Below are positions 1 to 5,121 of a DNA stretch of 10,044 bases, in pieces. Source of the stretch: Candidatus Albibeggiatoa sp. nov. BB20 (GTDB lineage: Bacteria > Pseudomonadota > Gammaproteobacteria > Beggiatoales > Beggiatoaceae). The notes under the pieces are model-generated. The model was not told where the DNA came from and ran no database searches. It saw only the letters and a program-made list of their open reading frames with translations. Within the stretch, counting starts at the first letter, position 1. Every line of letters begins with the position of its first letter. The DNA is taken from NCBI GenBank assembly GCA_016744725.1, contig JADGDW010000161.1, positions 1-10,044 on the forward strand. Direction: 5' to 3'. Position numbers and translations under genes: made by a program.

Positions 1-95
1 AATTCTTTAATGACAACAGGGCTTGGTCGCCCTGTATCCCGGCTTTCAGCCGCCAAGCCTCTAACCCACCCGTCTTTAGCGGGTGGTTGTTTAGT
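1..95 (+). mobile_element. Right end of an IS200/IS605-type element with omega-RNA-like fold (partial)
   Basis: Seen: three hairpins in under 90 bases. They are CAGGGC (17-22) with GCCCTG (29-34), CGGCT (40-44) with AGCCG (48-52), and CCACCCG (66-72) with CGGGTGG (80-86) around a TCTTTAG loop. GGCTTGG (20-26), which overlaps the first hairpin, can also pair with CCAAGCC (53-59), giving a possible pseudoknot. Family knowledge: right ends of IS200/IS605 and IS1341-like elements carry subterminal hairpins, and the 3' part of tnpB mRNA forms the omega-RNA scaffold, with the guide read from DNA just outside the right end. Inference: tnpB would lie to the left, outside the window, reading rightwards, and the boundary is near 90-97. 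No transposase sequence is visible, so this could also be a non-autonomous relative or another structured repeat. The exact boundary is an estimate. Confidence 0.55.
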
Positions 96-114
96 ATCAA
101 CAATGGATAATTTC
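95..114 (+). other. Predicted guide region of the omega-RNA (flank of the element)
   Basis: If 1-95 is an omega-RNA scaffold, the bases immediately to its right would act as the guide in the TnpB mechanism. Here they are LRR-gene sequence read antisense. The boundary is uncertain by several bases. This is inference from the known IS200/IS605 arrangement; only the hairpins are seen. Confidence 0.25.
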
Positions 115-343
115 TTTAGATTTCTTAATAAAACAATAATGTTGGGAATAGCATAAAATTCATTCTTATCTAAGTTTAGTCCAACAACATTTTTATCTTT
201 ATCTACTGCATATCCATTACTTCGACTAGCAATTTTATCTAAACTAATTTCTTGTAATTGTTTTCCAATTTTTCGCTCTAATTGTTTGATGATGTCTAGG
301 TCGGTCATGGTGGTTTTCTTTTGGTTTTTGAACAGGATATAAC

Positions 344-365
344 GGATGAATGGATAAACAGGATT
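344..365 (+). repeat. Dispersed 22-base repeat unit, copy 1
   Basis: The unit (GGATGAATGGATAAACAGG...) matches the unit at 479-500 in 18 of 22 positions, in the same orientation. Sequences of the type 'ggattnatggattaacaggatt' recur between genes in many bacterial genomes. That wider distribution is recollection, not something tested here. Confidence 0.55.
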
Positions 366-478
366 TTTTCGTGCCTAAAGTTTAGGATCTGGGAAATAGA
401 TTTGCAATCAGAGTTAATCCTGAATATCTTTAAATCTGTGTCATCTTGTTCAAAATGCTGTCTGAATCTGGATTTGCA

Positions 479-500
479 GGATTGATGGATTAACAAGATT
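479..500 (+). repeat. Dispersed 22-base repeat unit, copy 2
   Basis: The unit (GGATTGATGGATTAACAAG...) is a direct, imperfect copy of 344-365. It is preceded by 'gtctgaatctggatttgca' (459-477), which often accompanies this repeat type. Confidence 0.55.
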
Positions 501-550
501 AGATTGTAGATATTTTTGAGAAGTGAGACAAATATTTATAATTAAAAATA

Positions 551-664
551 TCAGCCTAAGCGTTTAAGAAAAATAGGATTTTGTTTGGTTAATTGTGCAA
601 CAACCCAAGCACTTACACTTTTATTCGCTCGTTTTGCTGCAATTAAAATATCCCAACAACTCTT
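551..664 (-). pseudogene. C-terminal remnant of an unidentified gene
   Basis: On the minus strand a frame reads 37 codons to a TGA stop at 553-551. It includes WDILIAAKRANKSVSAWVV and ends in NPIFLKRLG. The residue make-up (amphipathic, Ala/Lys-rich, no runs of rare residues) and codon choice look like real coding sequence. However, an in-frame TAA (667-665) lies immediately upstream and there is no start codon, so the gene is decayed or is only a fragment. I do not recognise the family. It could also be a chance open frame; the case rests only on how protein-like it reads. Confidence 0.3.
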
Positions 665-680
665 TTAAAACCTCAACTTA

Positions 681-745
681 TGGGAATCCAGCCGAGACGC
701 TCCGCGCCATAAAATATGATTCACGATGCAGAACGTCTAAACGAA
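681..745. repeat. Worn palindromic intergenic repeat
   Basis: The stretch contains the blocks GAGACGCTCCGCGCC (694-708) and CACGATGCAGAACGTC (722-737). It resembles the 'GTTCCCACGATGCAGAGCGTGGGAACGA' and 'GAGACGCTCCGCGTCTC' palindromes that are scattered in many gammaproteobacterial and cyanobacterial genomes, but with arm mismatches. Resemblance is by recollection of that repeat type. A related, inverted copy seems to lie near 2872-2925. Confidence 0.4.
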
Positions 746-795
746 GCTAGTATGAAAAACATAGCAACGATAAATAACCTGATTTCTACTTAGAA

Positions 796-817
796 ACAGT
801 CCCGTCTCAAAGACTGT
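796..817 (-). terminator. Possible weak terminator after acuI
   Basis: ACAGTC (796-801) and GACTGT (812-817) form a 6-bp stem with a 10-base loop, one base past the acuI stop codon on the minus strand, followed by TTTCT. The stem is short and the U-tract poor, so termination would be weak. Confidence 0.35.
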
Positions 818-818
818 C

Positions 819-1799
819 TTAAGCCACTTTAACAATTAAACGGCCACGAATTTTACCTTCAATAATGTGATTGGCAGACTCAATAACCTCAGATAACGCA
901 ACTTCTTGAGAAACCGCTTCCAATTTACCAGCATCTAAATCCGTTGCTAAACGTTTCCATGCTTCAATACGGGTTTCAATAGGAGCATAAACACTGTCAA
1001 CGCCTGCTAATGTCACACCACGTAAAATGAAAGGTGCAACCGTTGCAGGAAAATCCATCCCTTGCGCTAAGCCACACGCTGTTACCACACCACCATAATT
1101 CATACTGGCACATATATTGGCTAAAGTATGACTACCCACCGTATCAACCGCACCCGCCCAACGTGATTTAACTAATGGTTTACCCTGGCTGGAAAGTTCC
1201 GCACGATCAATCACACTTGTAGCCCCTAAGGCTTTTAAATGTTCTGCCTCATTGACGCGACCTGTAGACGCAACCACGTTGTAGCCCAATTTAGCTAAAA
1301 TCGCAATGGCGATACTGCCTACACCACCATTTGCACCCGTAACCAGAATTTCACCTTTATCTGGAGTCACGCCCAATGCTTCCAAACGCATCACGCATAA
1401 CATCGCGGTATAACCTGCTGTACCGATGGCCATTGCTTGACGACTGCTTAAAGACTCTGGCAAAGGCACAAGCCATTCTCCTTTAACCCGTGCTTTTTCT
1501 GCATAACCGCCCCAGTGTGATTCACCAACGCCCCAACCATTTAAAATGACTTTATCGCCTGCTTTCCAGTTTGGATCATCGCTTTGCTCAACCGTTCCCG
1601 CGAAATCAATCCCCGGTACAAAGGGATATTGACGCACGATGGGTGCTTTGTTGGTAATCGCTAATCCATCTTTGTAATTCAGCGTAGAGTATTCGACTCG
1701 AACGGTGACATTTTGCTCAGGCAATTGTGCTTCATCTAATTCAGTTAATTGTGCATCAACACCGCTGTCAGTTTTGCTTAATAAAATGGCTTTAAACAT
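819..1799 (-). CDS. acuI: Acryloyl-CoA reductase AcuI/YhdH (NADPH), MDR superfamily
   Basis: At 326 residues it matches the usual size of YhdH/AcuI (about 325). The family reduces acryloyl-CoA to propionyl-CoA with NADPH, in the cytoplasm. It detoxifies acrylate-derived electrophiles and works in DMSP/3-hydroxypropionate routes. Seen: the N-terminal GroES-like fold with the YhdH hallmark NYKD (41-44), the VPGIDFAGTV stretch (61-70), GTAGYTAM (126-133), and the Rossmann nucleotide site TGANGGVGS (154-162). STGR (178-181) fits NADPH 2'-phosphate recognition. There are no zinc-ligand cysteines, as expected for this branch. The ATG at 1799 has GGAG eight bases upstream. A TetR-type operator sits just before the ribosome binding site, and the tetR gene lies directly upstream on the same strand with 162 bases between them. 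The true substrate could be another small enoyl-CoA or a quinone-like electrophile. Confidence 0.93.
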   Translation of the reverse strand: MFKAILLSKTDSGVDAQLTELDEAQLPEQNVTVRVEYSTLNYKDGLAITNKAPIVRQYPFVPGIDFAGTVEQSDDPNWKAGDKVILNGWGVGESHWGGYAEKARVKGEWLVPLPESLSSRQAMAIGTAGYTAMLCVMRLEALGVTPDKGEILVTGANGGVGSIAIAILAKLGYNVVASTGRVNEAEHLKALGATSVIDRAELSSQGKPLVKSRWAGAVDTVGSHTLANICASMNYGGVVTACGLAQGMDFPATVAPFILRGVTLAGVDSVYAPIETRIEAWKRLATDLDAGKLEAVSQEVALSEVIESANHIIEGKIRGRLIVKVA

Positions 1800-1807
1800 G
1801 GGGGTAA

Positions 1808-1811
1808 CTCC
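1808..1811 (-). promoter_or_regulatory. Ribosome binding site of acuI
   Basis: GGAG on the minus strand, eight bases before the ATG at 1799. It confirms that start codon. Confidence 0.7.
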
Positions 1812-1817
1812 ATAAAA

Positions 1818-1832
1818 TAGACTGGTCGTCTA
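1818..1832. promoter_or_regulatory. TetR-family operator in front of acuI
   Basis: TAGACTGGTCGTCTA is an inverted repeat (TAGAC and GTCTA around TGGTC). The same 15 bases, and 20 including flanks, occur again at 2573-2587 in front of tetR. It lies seven bases upstream of the acuI ribosome binding site, and on the minus strand it is followed by a -10-like TATTTT, so a bound repressor would block initiation. TAGAC/GTCTA half-sites are typical of NemR/AcuR-type regulators. Confidence 0.85.
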
Positions 1833-1961
1833 ATATTTGTGGTAAAAAAATGGCTTAATTATAGTAGTTTATAAAAGCCTTCTGATTCAAAATGAGAAAA
1901 TCATGATTCTAATTACAAACAATCAAGCGTAACTTGAGTCATTAATCTAAAACATCGTAAT

Positions 1962-2561
1962 TTAAGATTCAAATAGACTAAAAAATTGTGCTGCAAATAA
2001 CTCTAAAGGCTGAGTGCTGCGGACTAATTTGGCGCGTAAAATAGCCCCTTCCCAACCAATCCAAAAAAAAGCCGCCAACTGTTCACAATCTGCTTGAGCT
2101 GATAATTCATCTCTGCTTTGAGCTTCACGCAAACAGGTCGCTACTTTTTCTTGCCATATTAAAAATACATTTTCTAATAAATGTCGGTAATTATCATTGA
2201 CTGCACCTAATTCTTGCCCCAAATTACCCACTAAGCAGCCGCGTTTAAAATCATAGCGTTGCATTCCTGCTTTAGCTTCTTCAACAAAATTGCGTAAACG
2301 TTGTAATGGCTTATGCTGGGTATCGGTTAATAATCGATCTAATTTATCAGAAAAATACGCCGCATAATGTTCAATCACTGCCTCGCCAAAGGCTTCTTTA
2401 CTTTTGAAATAATGATAAAAAGACCCTTTGGGCACATTGACTCGTTTTAATATTTCTTCAATCCCAGTATTGGTAAAGCCTTTCTCAGTCAGAATTTCCG
2501 TACCCACACGGATTAATATGTCGCGAGTATTTTGTTTTTTTTGTACTTTTTCATTTTTCAT
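1962..2561 (-). CDS. TetR/AcrR-family repressor, NemR/AcuR-like, probable regulator of acuI and itself
   Basis: The preferred start is the ATG at 2561, giving 199 residues. An upstream ATG at 2612 would add 17 residues but would place the operator and promoter inside the coding region. Seen: a TetR_N DNA-binding domain (about 10-57) with the helix-turn-helix at about 31-52 and the classic VPKGSFYHYFKSKEAF (43-58). The C-terminal ligand/dimer domain contains RGCLVGNL (107-114). Cys109 sits where E. coli NemR has its redox-active Cys106 (in SGCLTVKL). Family knowledge: NemR senses electrophiles and hypochlorite through that cysteine; AcuR responds to acrylate. Inference: the protein represses acuI and its own gene through the two identical operators and is released by acrylate or other electrophiles. 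It has the same orientation as acuI, upstream of it. Confidence 0.9.
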   Translation of the reverse strand: MKNEKVQKKQNTRDILIRVGTEILTEKGFTNTGIEEILKRVNVPKGSFYHYFKSKEAFGEAVIEHYAAYFSDKLDRLLTDTQHKPLQRLRNFVEEAKAGMQRYDFKRGCLVGNLGQELGAVNDNYRHLLENVFLIWQEKVATCLREAQSRDELSAQADCEQLAAFFWIGWEGAILRAKLVRSTQPLELFAAQFFSLFES

Positions 2562-2568
2562 ACTCAAA

Positions 2569-2597
2569 ATAATAGACTGGTCGTCTAATAATTGCAA
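2569..2597 (-). promoter_or_regulatory. Promoter of tetR, overlapping its operator
   Basis: Minus strand: -35 TTGCAA (2597-2592), 17-base spacer, -10 TATTAT (2574-2569). The operator 2573-2587 fills most of the spacer, a standard layout for repression. Only seven bases separate the -10 from the ATG at 2561, so transcription would start at or within a few bases of the start codon (leaderless or near-leaderless mRNA). This is a prediction from the hexamers only. Confidence 0.55.
2573..2587. promoter_or_regulatory. TetR-family operator in front of tetR (autoregulation)
   Basis: The same TAGACTGGTCGTCTA palindrome as at 1818-1832, in the same orientation relative to the downstream gene, placed between the -35 and -10 of the tetR promoter. 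Two perfect copies in about 750 bases, each directly before a gene of the unit, make a functional operator very likely. Confidence 0.87.
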
Positions 2598-2608
2598 GCT
2601 AAATATTA

Positions 2609-2845
2609 TCACTGATAATAAACAGGAAATTGAATATTGTTAGATGGATTATTATGTTTAAAACAAGCTTGAACTGCTTCTGATTTGGGACTTGTCCAAG
2701 CTCTGAAAATAGGATGTTTAATTGGTTACGATTTAAGAGTCAATATTTCAACTAGACCCGCGTCATCCAATACGCTTGCTTTGATGCAATAAACTTTTGT
2801 GGTGCTCACTTGGATTAAATTGATTTTAATATCGTTCAAAAGAGT
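2609..2845 (-). pseudogene. Unidentified degraded coding sequence with an in-frame stop
   Basis: One minus-strand frame reads about 39 codons (KVYCIKASVLDDAGLVEIL in the middle) to a TAA at 2728-2726. It then continues in the same frame for another 38 codons (starting PIKHPIFRAWTSPKSEAVQA) to a TGA at 2611-2609. Both halves look protein-like, and no start codon is visible: a TGA lies just upstream at 2848-2846. This is most simply a decayed gene with a nonsense mutation. I do not recognise it. Its 3' end overlaps the region just upstream of the tetR promoter. A chance pair of open stretches cannot be excluded. Confidence 0.35.
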
Positions 2846-2871
2846 TCAAACCTGTTTTCTCTATATTTTTT

Positions 2872-2925
2872 CTCGTTCCACACACTGTGTGGACTGTGTC
2901 ATAGACACACTTGCGTCTTATCACT
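2872..2925. repeat. Tandem palindromes, worn dispersed repeat
   Basis: CCACACA (2878-2884) and TGTGTGG (2886-2892) are a perfect 7-bp inverted repeat around one base. TGTGTC (2895-2900) and GACACA (2904-2909) form a second stem with a 3-base loop right after it. The order 'CTCGTTCC + palindrome + second palindrome' recalls the CTCGTTCCCACGCT-type dispersed repeat, diverged yet with arms still complementary. A worn copy in the opposite orientation may be present at 681-745. Confidence 0.45.
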
Positions 2926-2961
2926 CATGTTACGAAAAATGTAAAAAAGTTTGAAAGAGTA

Positions 2962-3082
2962 AGGTGGAATAAATGAGGCTTTGATGTTAGTTATTATTAA
3001 TAAACTCTCTCTCTCACCGCATTCCACCATCCTAAGTGTATCGCATGTTTTGGTGGAAAACGCTGCGCTATTACATCCTACA
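2962..3082. repeat. Degenerate GGTGGAAT-type dispersed repeat
   Basis: GGTGGAAT (2963-2970) is the exact inverse of ATTCCACC (3021-3028). A further related block GGTGGAAAACGCTGCGCTA (3052-3070) followed by TTACATCCTAC recalls the common 'GGTGGAATACGCT...ATTCCACCCTAC' intergenic repeat. At least two worn units seem to be joined here. Confidence 0.45.
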
Positions 3083-3126
3083 TAAAATGAAAAAATTCTT
3101 TTATTTACGTAAGCTGAGTTATCAGA

Positions 3127-3147
3127 TGACGACGCGGTGCATCGTCA
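3127..3147. repeat. Short hairpin with TGACGA/TCGTCA arms
   Basis: Perfect 6-bp arms (3127-3132 and 3142-3147) around a 9-base centre, which can add two inner G-C pairs past a C/A mismatch. It lies about 60 bases beyond the end of the small membrane-protein gene, with no T-run next to it, so it is not a typical terminator. Confidence 0.35.
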
Positions 3148-3206
3148 CAAGTTAAAGTTCATTTTTAGACGAGTTCAGTATAGTATTCCCTAACAATAAA
3201 AATTAT

Positions 3207-3551
3207 TTAGGTTTTACTGGGCTTAGCATCTGTTTTTGCAGGCTGCTTCACCGCATATTTAGCCATGAGAATCTTTTGTATATTCTGTACTGATTTCTGC
3301 GTATCATTCAAAGCACGTAATTCTGAGCGTTGAGTACGCACCAACTCAACTAATTCTTGATGATTTTTTTCTTGATAATAAACAACCTTGGCAAACCCAA
3401 GCAGAATTGAGCCTAAAATGAGGCCACCCATACCACCTGCAATATAAGTCATGCGTTCATTTTCAATCAACGTAAATGCAAGTAAAAGCACGATATAAGA
3501 AACGGCATAAATTAGTGTTGCAAATATATTGAGCGTATTTTCTATGCGCAT
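3207..3551 (-). CDS. Small two-TM membrane protein of unknown function
   Basis: The start is taken at ATG 3551 because GGAG (3561-3558) lies six bases upstream. A longer frame from a TTG at 3599 lacks such support. The 114-residue product has two hydrophobic helices at about 7-29 (FATLIYAVSYIVLLLAFTLI) and 34-57 (Gly-rich, GGMGGLILGSILLGF). A charged, heptad-like stretch follows at about 60-97 (QEKNHQELVELVRTQRSELR...), probably a coiled coil, and then a Lys/Ala/Pro-rich tail. The loop between the helices is very short, so this is a hairpin with both ends on the same side of the inner membrane. I do not recognise a family. It follows aroA on the same strand after 99 bases with no obvious terminator between them, so it is likely on the aroA transcript; no functional link to aromatic biosynthesis is implied. 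Confidence 0.75.
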   Translation of the reverse strand: MRIENTLNIFATLIYAVSYIVLLLAFTLIENERMTYIAGGMGGLILGSILLGFAKVVYYQEKNHQELVELVRTQRSELRALNDTQKSVQNIQKILMAKYAVKQPAKTDAKPSKT

Positions 3552-3555
3552 GAGC

Positions 3556-3561
3556 TTCTCC
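3556..3561 (-). promoter_or_regulatory. Ribosome binding site that decides the start of the small membrane protein
   Basis: GGAGAA on the minus strand. The GGAG core ends six bases before ATG 3551 and favours that codon over the in-frame TTG at 3599. Confidence 0.65.
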
Positions 3562-3650
3562 AAACTGTAATGAGTGTGAGCAAGAAATAGAACTGGCAAT
3601 CATCATCGTCAAAAATAATGATCTTTATTCAGACTGCCAATCCTTGATTC

Positions 3651-4952
3651 TTATTTAACTATCATATCAATACCGGCATCTTGTGCAAGTTGAGCAAAAT
3701 TAGGAAACGAGGTTGCAACATTAGCACAATCATGAATTGTAATTGACCCTTCAGCCCGTAGGCTTGCCATAGTAAACGCCATTGCAATCCGATGGTCACC
3801 ATGGCTCTGAATTTCACCCGTTTGTAATTGGCCGCCTTGGATAATCATACCATCTGGCGTAGGCTTAGCATCAATGCCCAATGCAATCAAACCATCTGCC
3901 ATCACTTGAATCCGATCACTTTCTTTAACCCGTAATTCTTTTGCACCCGTCAATACGGTTTCACCTTCAGCACAAGCTGCCGCCACAAATAAAGCAGGGA
4001 ATTCATCAATTGCTAATGGCACTTGATCTTCAGGGATTTGGATGCCTTTTAGCGGTGCAGAACGGATTTGAATATCAGCCACAGGTTCGCCACCAATTTC
4101 GCGTTCATTGAGCAAGGTAATATTCGCGCCCATTTGACGTAAAATATTAATCACCCCGATACGAGTTGGATTAATCCCCACGTGTTGCAACGTCACATCC
4201 GCATTGGGTGCAATACTCGCCCCAACCATGAAAAATGCAGCCGATGAAATATCGCTAGGCACATCGATTTGGGTTGCGGTTAATTTACCACCATTTTGTA
4301 CACTAATTTTATTGCCTTCCACCTTCACAGTATAGCCAAAACCTCGTAACATACGTTCAGTATGATCGCGGGTCGGGGCAGGTTCAGTCACGCTGGTTTC
4401 GCCTTGTGCATATAAGCCCGCTAATAACAAACAAGATTTAACTTGTGCGCTGGCAATTGGCATGTCATAGTGAATGGCGTGTAAGTCCTGCTGGCCTTTA
4501 ACTTTTAATGGCGGTGTACCGCTTTCTGTAGACTCAATCCGTGCACCCATCGTAGCCAAAGGATCAGTGACACGACGCATCGGACGAGTTGATAATGAGT
4601 CATCACCAACTAATTCGGTATCAAACGCTTGTCCAGACATCAAACCAACCAATAAACGCATTGATGTACCAGAATTGCCTAAATCCAAAGGGTGGCTAGG
4701 TGGGATCAAACCATGTAACCCAACCCCGTCAATAATCACTTCTTGTTTGGCTGGACGTTGAATCTGTACCCCCATGGCTTGGAACGCCGCCAATGTGGCT
4801 AATGTATCTTCGCCTTCTAAAAAGCCTGTGATCTGTGTTGTGCCTTCTGCTAGCGCACCTAACATGATGGAACGATGAGAAATGGATTTGTCACCTGCAA
4901 CGCGAAATGTGCCTTGTAAAGTATGGCTGGGCTGTACAATAAATTGGGTCAT
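3651..4952 (-). CDS. aroA: 3-phosphoshikimate 1-carboxyvinyltransferase (EPSP synthase), class II
   Basis: This enzyme joins shikimate-3-phosphate and PEP to EPSP, the sixth step of the shikimate pathway to chorismate, in the cytoplasm. At 433 residues it is full length. Seen: GDKSISHRS (20-28, with the substrate-binding lysine 22), LGNSGTSMR (91-99, PEP site), STRPMRR (121-127), SAQVK (168-172), RDHTE (195-199), NPTR (261-264), the catalytic-region IDEFP (315-319), RVKESDR (341-347) and HGDHRIAMAF (384-393). SAQxK, RxHTE and NPTR are the motifs used to recognise class II enzymes (the CP4 type) rather than the E. coli class I type. Gly95 is kept where the CP4 enzyme has the alanine linked with glyphosate tolerance, so tolerance is not predicted from that site. 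No cmk, serC or tyrA-like neighbour is present. Start ATG at 4952, with no strong Shine-Dalgarno. Confidence 0.97.
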   Translation of the reverse strand: MTQFIVQPSHTLQGTFRVAGDKSISHRSIMLGALAEGTTQITGFLEGEDTLATLAAFQAMGVQIQRPAKQEVIIDGVGLHGLIPPSHPLDLGNSGTSMRLLVGLMSGQAFDTELVGDDSLSTRPMRRVTDPLATMGARIESTESGTPPLKVKGQQDLHAIHYDMPIASAQVKSCLLLAGLYAQGETSVTEPAPTRDHTERMLRGFGYTVKVEGNKISVQNGGKLTATQIDVPSDISSAAFFMVGASIAPNADVTLQHVGINPTRIGVINILRQMGANITLLNEREIGGEPVADIQIRSAPLKGIQIPEDQVPLAIDEFPALFVAAACAEGETVLTGAKELRVKESDRIQVMADGLIALGIDAKPTPDGMIIQGGQLQTGEIQSHGDHRIAMAFTMASLRAEGSITIHDCANVATSFPNFAQLAQDAGIDMIVK

Positions 4953-4979
4953 GTTGGTTTGCTATGTTCAAAAATTCAA

Positions 4980-5008
4980 ATTATCAATCAAGCGGCGTGG
5001 ATTATCAA
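4980..5008 (-). promoter_or_regulatory. Predicted sigma70-type promoter of aroA
   Basis: Minus strand: -35 TTGATA (5008-5003), 17-base spacer, -10 GATAAT (4985-4980). Transcription would start about 20 bases before the aroA ATG. Each hexamer matches the consensus at four or five of six positions. Confidence 0.5.
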
Positions 5009-5121
5009 CTAAGTAGCAATGAGTTTATGTTTTGAGAGCAATTAAAGCGCGTCGCCAAGGGTTTCCTATTTTAGGACAGCATATTGCTTTCTAACTTAGC
5101 CTTTCTTATTTATAGGCTTGA

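Larger units (their letters stand above)
1..308 (-). pseudogene. N-terminal part of a leucine-rich-repeat protein, interrupted by the adjacent element
   Basis: An open frame starts at ATG 308-306 and runs left off the window. The first 72 or so residues (MTDLDIIKQLERKIG..., then ...VGLNLDKNEF..., then LRNLKKLSIVD) have the look of an LRR protein: a short helical leader, a 'VxGLNLxxNxxxxIP' segment, then the beginning of an LxxLxxLxL repeat. Instead of continuing with asparagine-ladder repeats, the frame switches at about position 95 to sequence complementary to the hairpin-rich element (KQPPAKDGWVRGLAAESRD...), which is not LRR-like. I read this as a gene truncated by the element. The hybrid frame stays open to the window edge, so a chimeric protein is formally possible. 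LRR proteins of this kind are usually protein-binding; no specific partner can be named. The start has only a weak Shine-Dalgarno sequence (GAAAACC). Confidence 0.6.
309..818. other. Gene-poor interval made of dispersed repeats and remnants
   Basis: No intact gene is supportable here. The interval holds a pair of related 22-base units (344-365 and 479-500), a short minus-strand coding remnant (551-664), a worn palindromic repeat (about 681-745), and a hairpin just after the acuI stop codon (796-817). An open frame of 63 codons across 305-496 on the minus strand is simply a translation of the repeat sequence. The composition suggests an insertion and decay zone next to the IS-like element at the left edge. 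Confidence 0.6.
2846..3206. other. Gene-free interval with palindromes and worn repeats
   Basis: No coding frame is convincing. The stretch holds a paired-palindrome block (2872-2925), a repeat region with GGTGGAAT/ATTCCACC arms (2962-3082), a short CT tract (about 3006-3014) and a hairpin at 3127-3147 with TGACGA/TCGTCA arms. These look like relics of dispersed intergenic elements; none is clearly a promoter or terminator of a neighbouring gene. Confidence 0.55.

Noticed and set aside
305..496. Minus-strand open frame of 63 codons
   Set aside because: It is a translation of the dispersed repeat units, has no convincing ribosome binding site, and overlaps the start of the LRR gene.
1..500. 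CRISPR array from the repeated units
   Set aside because: Only two imperfect units, 135 bases apart, with no regular spacing or spacers.
2562..2612. N-terminal extension of the TetR regulator from ATG 2612
   Set aside because: It would encode the operator and both promoter hexamers; the typical TetR N-terminus begins at the later ATG 2561.
2428..2643. Plus-strand open frame of 71 codons
   Set aside because: It lies antisense to the start of tetR and across its operator; composition is low-complexity Phe/Ile and not protein-family-like.
3006..3014. CT tract as a phase-variation repeat
   Set aside because: Too short and not inside or just upstream of any gene.
3127..3147. Hairpin as terminator of the small membrane-protein gene
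   Set aside because: No T-run on either strand next to it and it lies about 60 bases beyond the stop codon.
3552..3599. TTG start for the small membrane protein
   Set aside because: A GGAG site at the right distance supports ATG 3551, and the extra 16 residues carry no recognisable feature.
4474..4761. Plus-strand open frame inside aroA
   Set aside because: Antisense shadow of a highly conserved gene.
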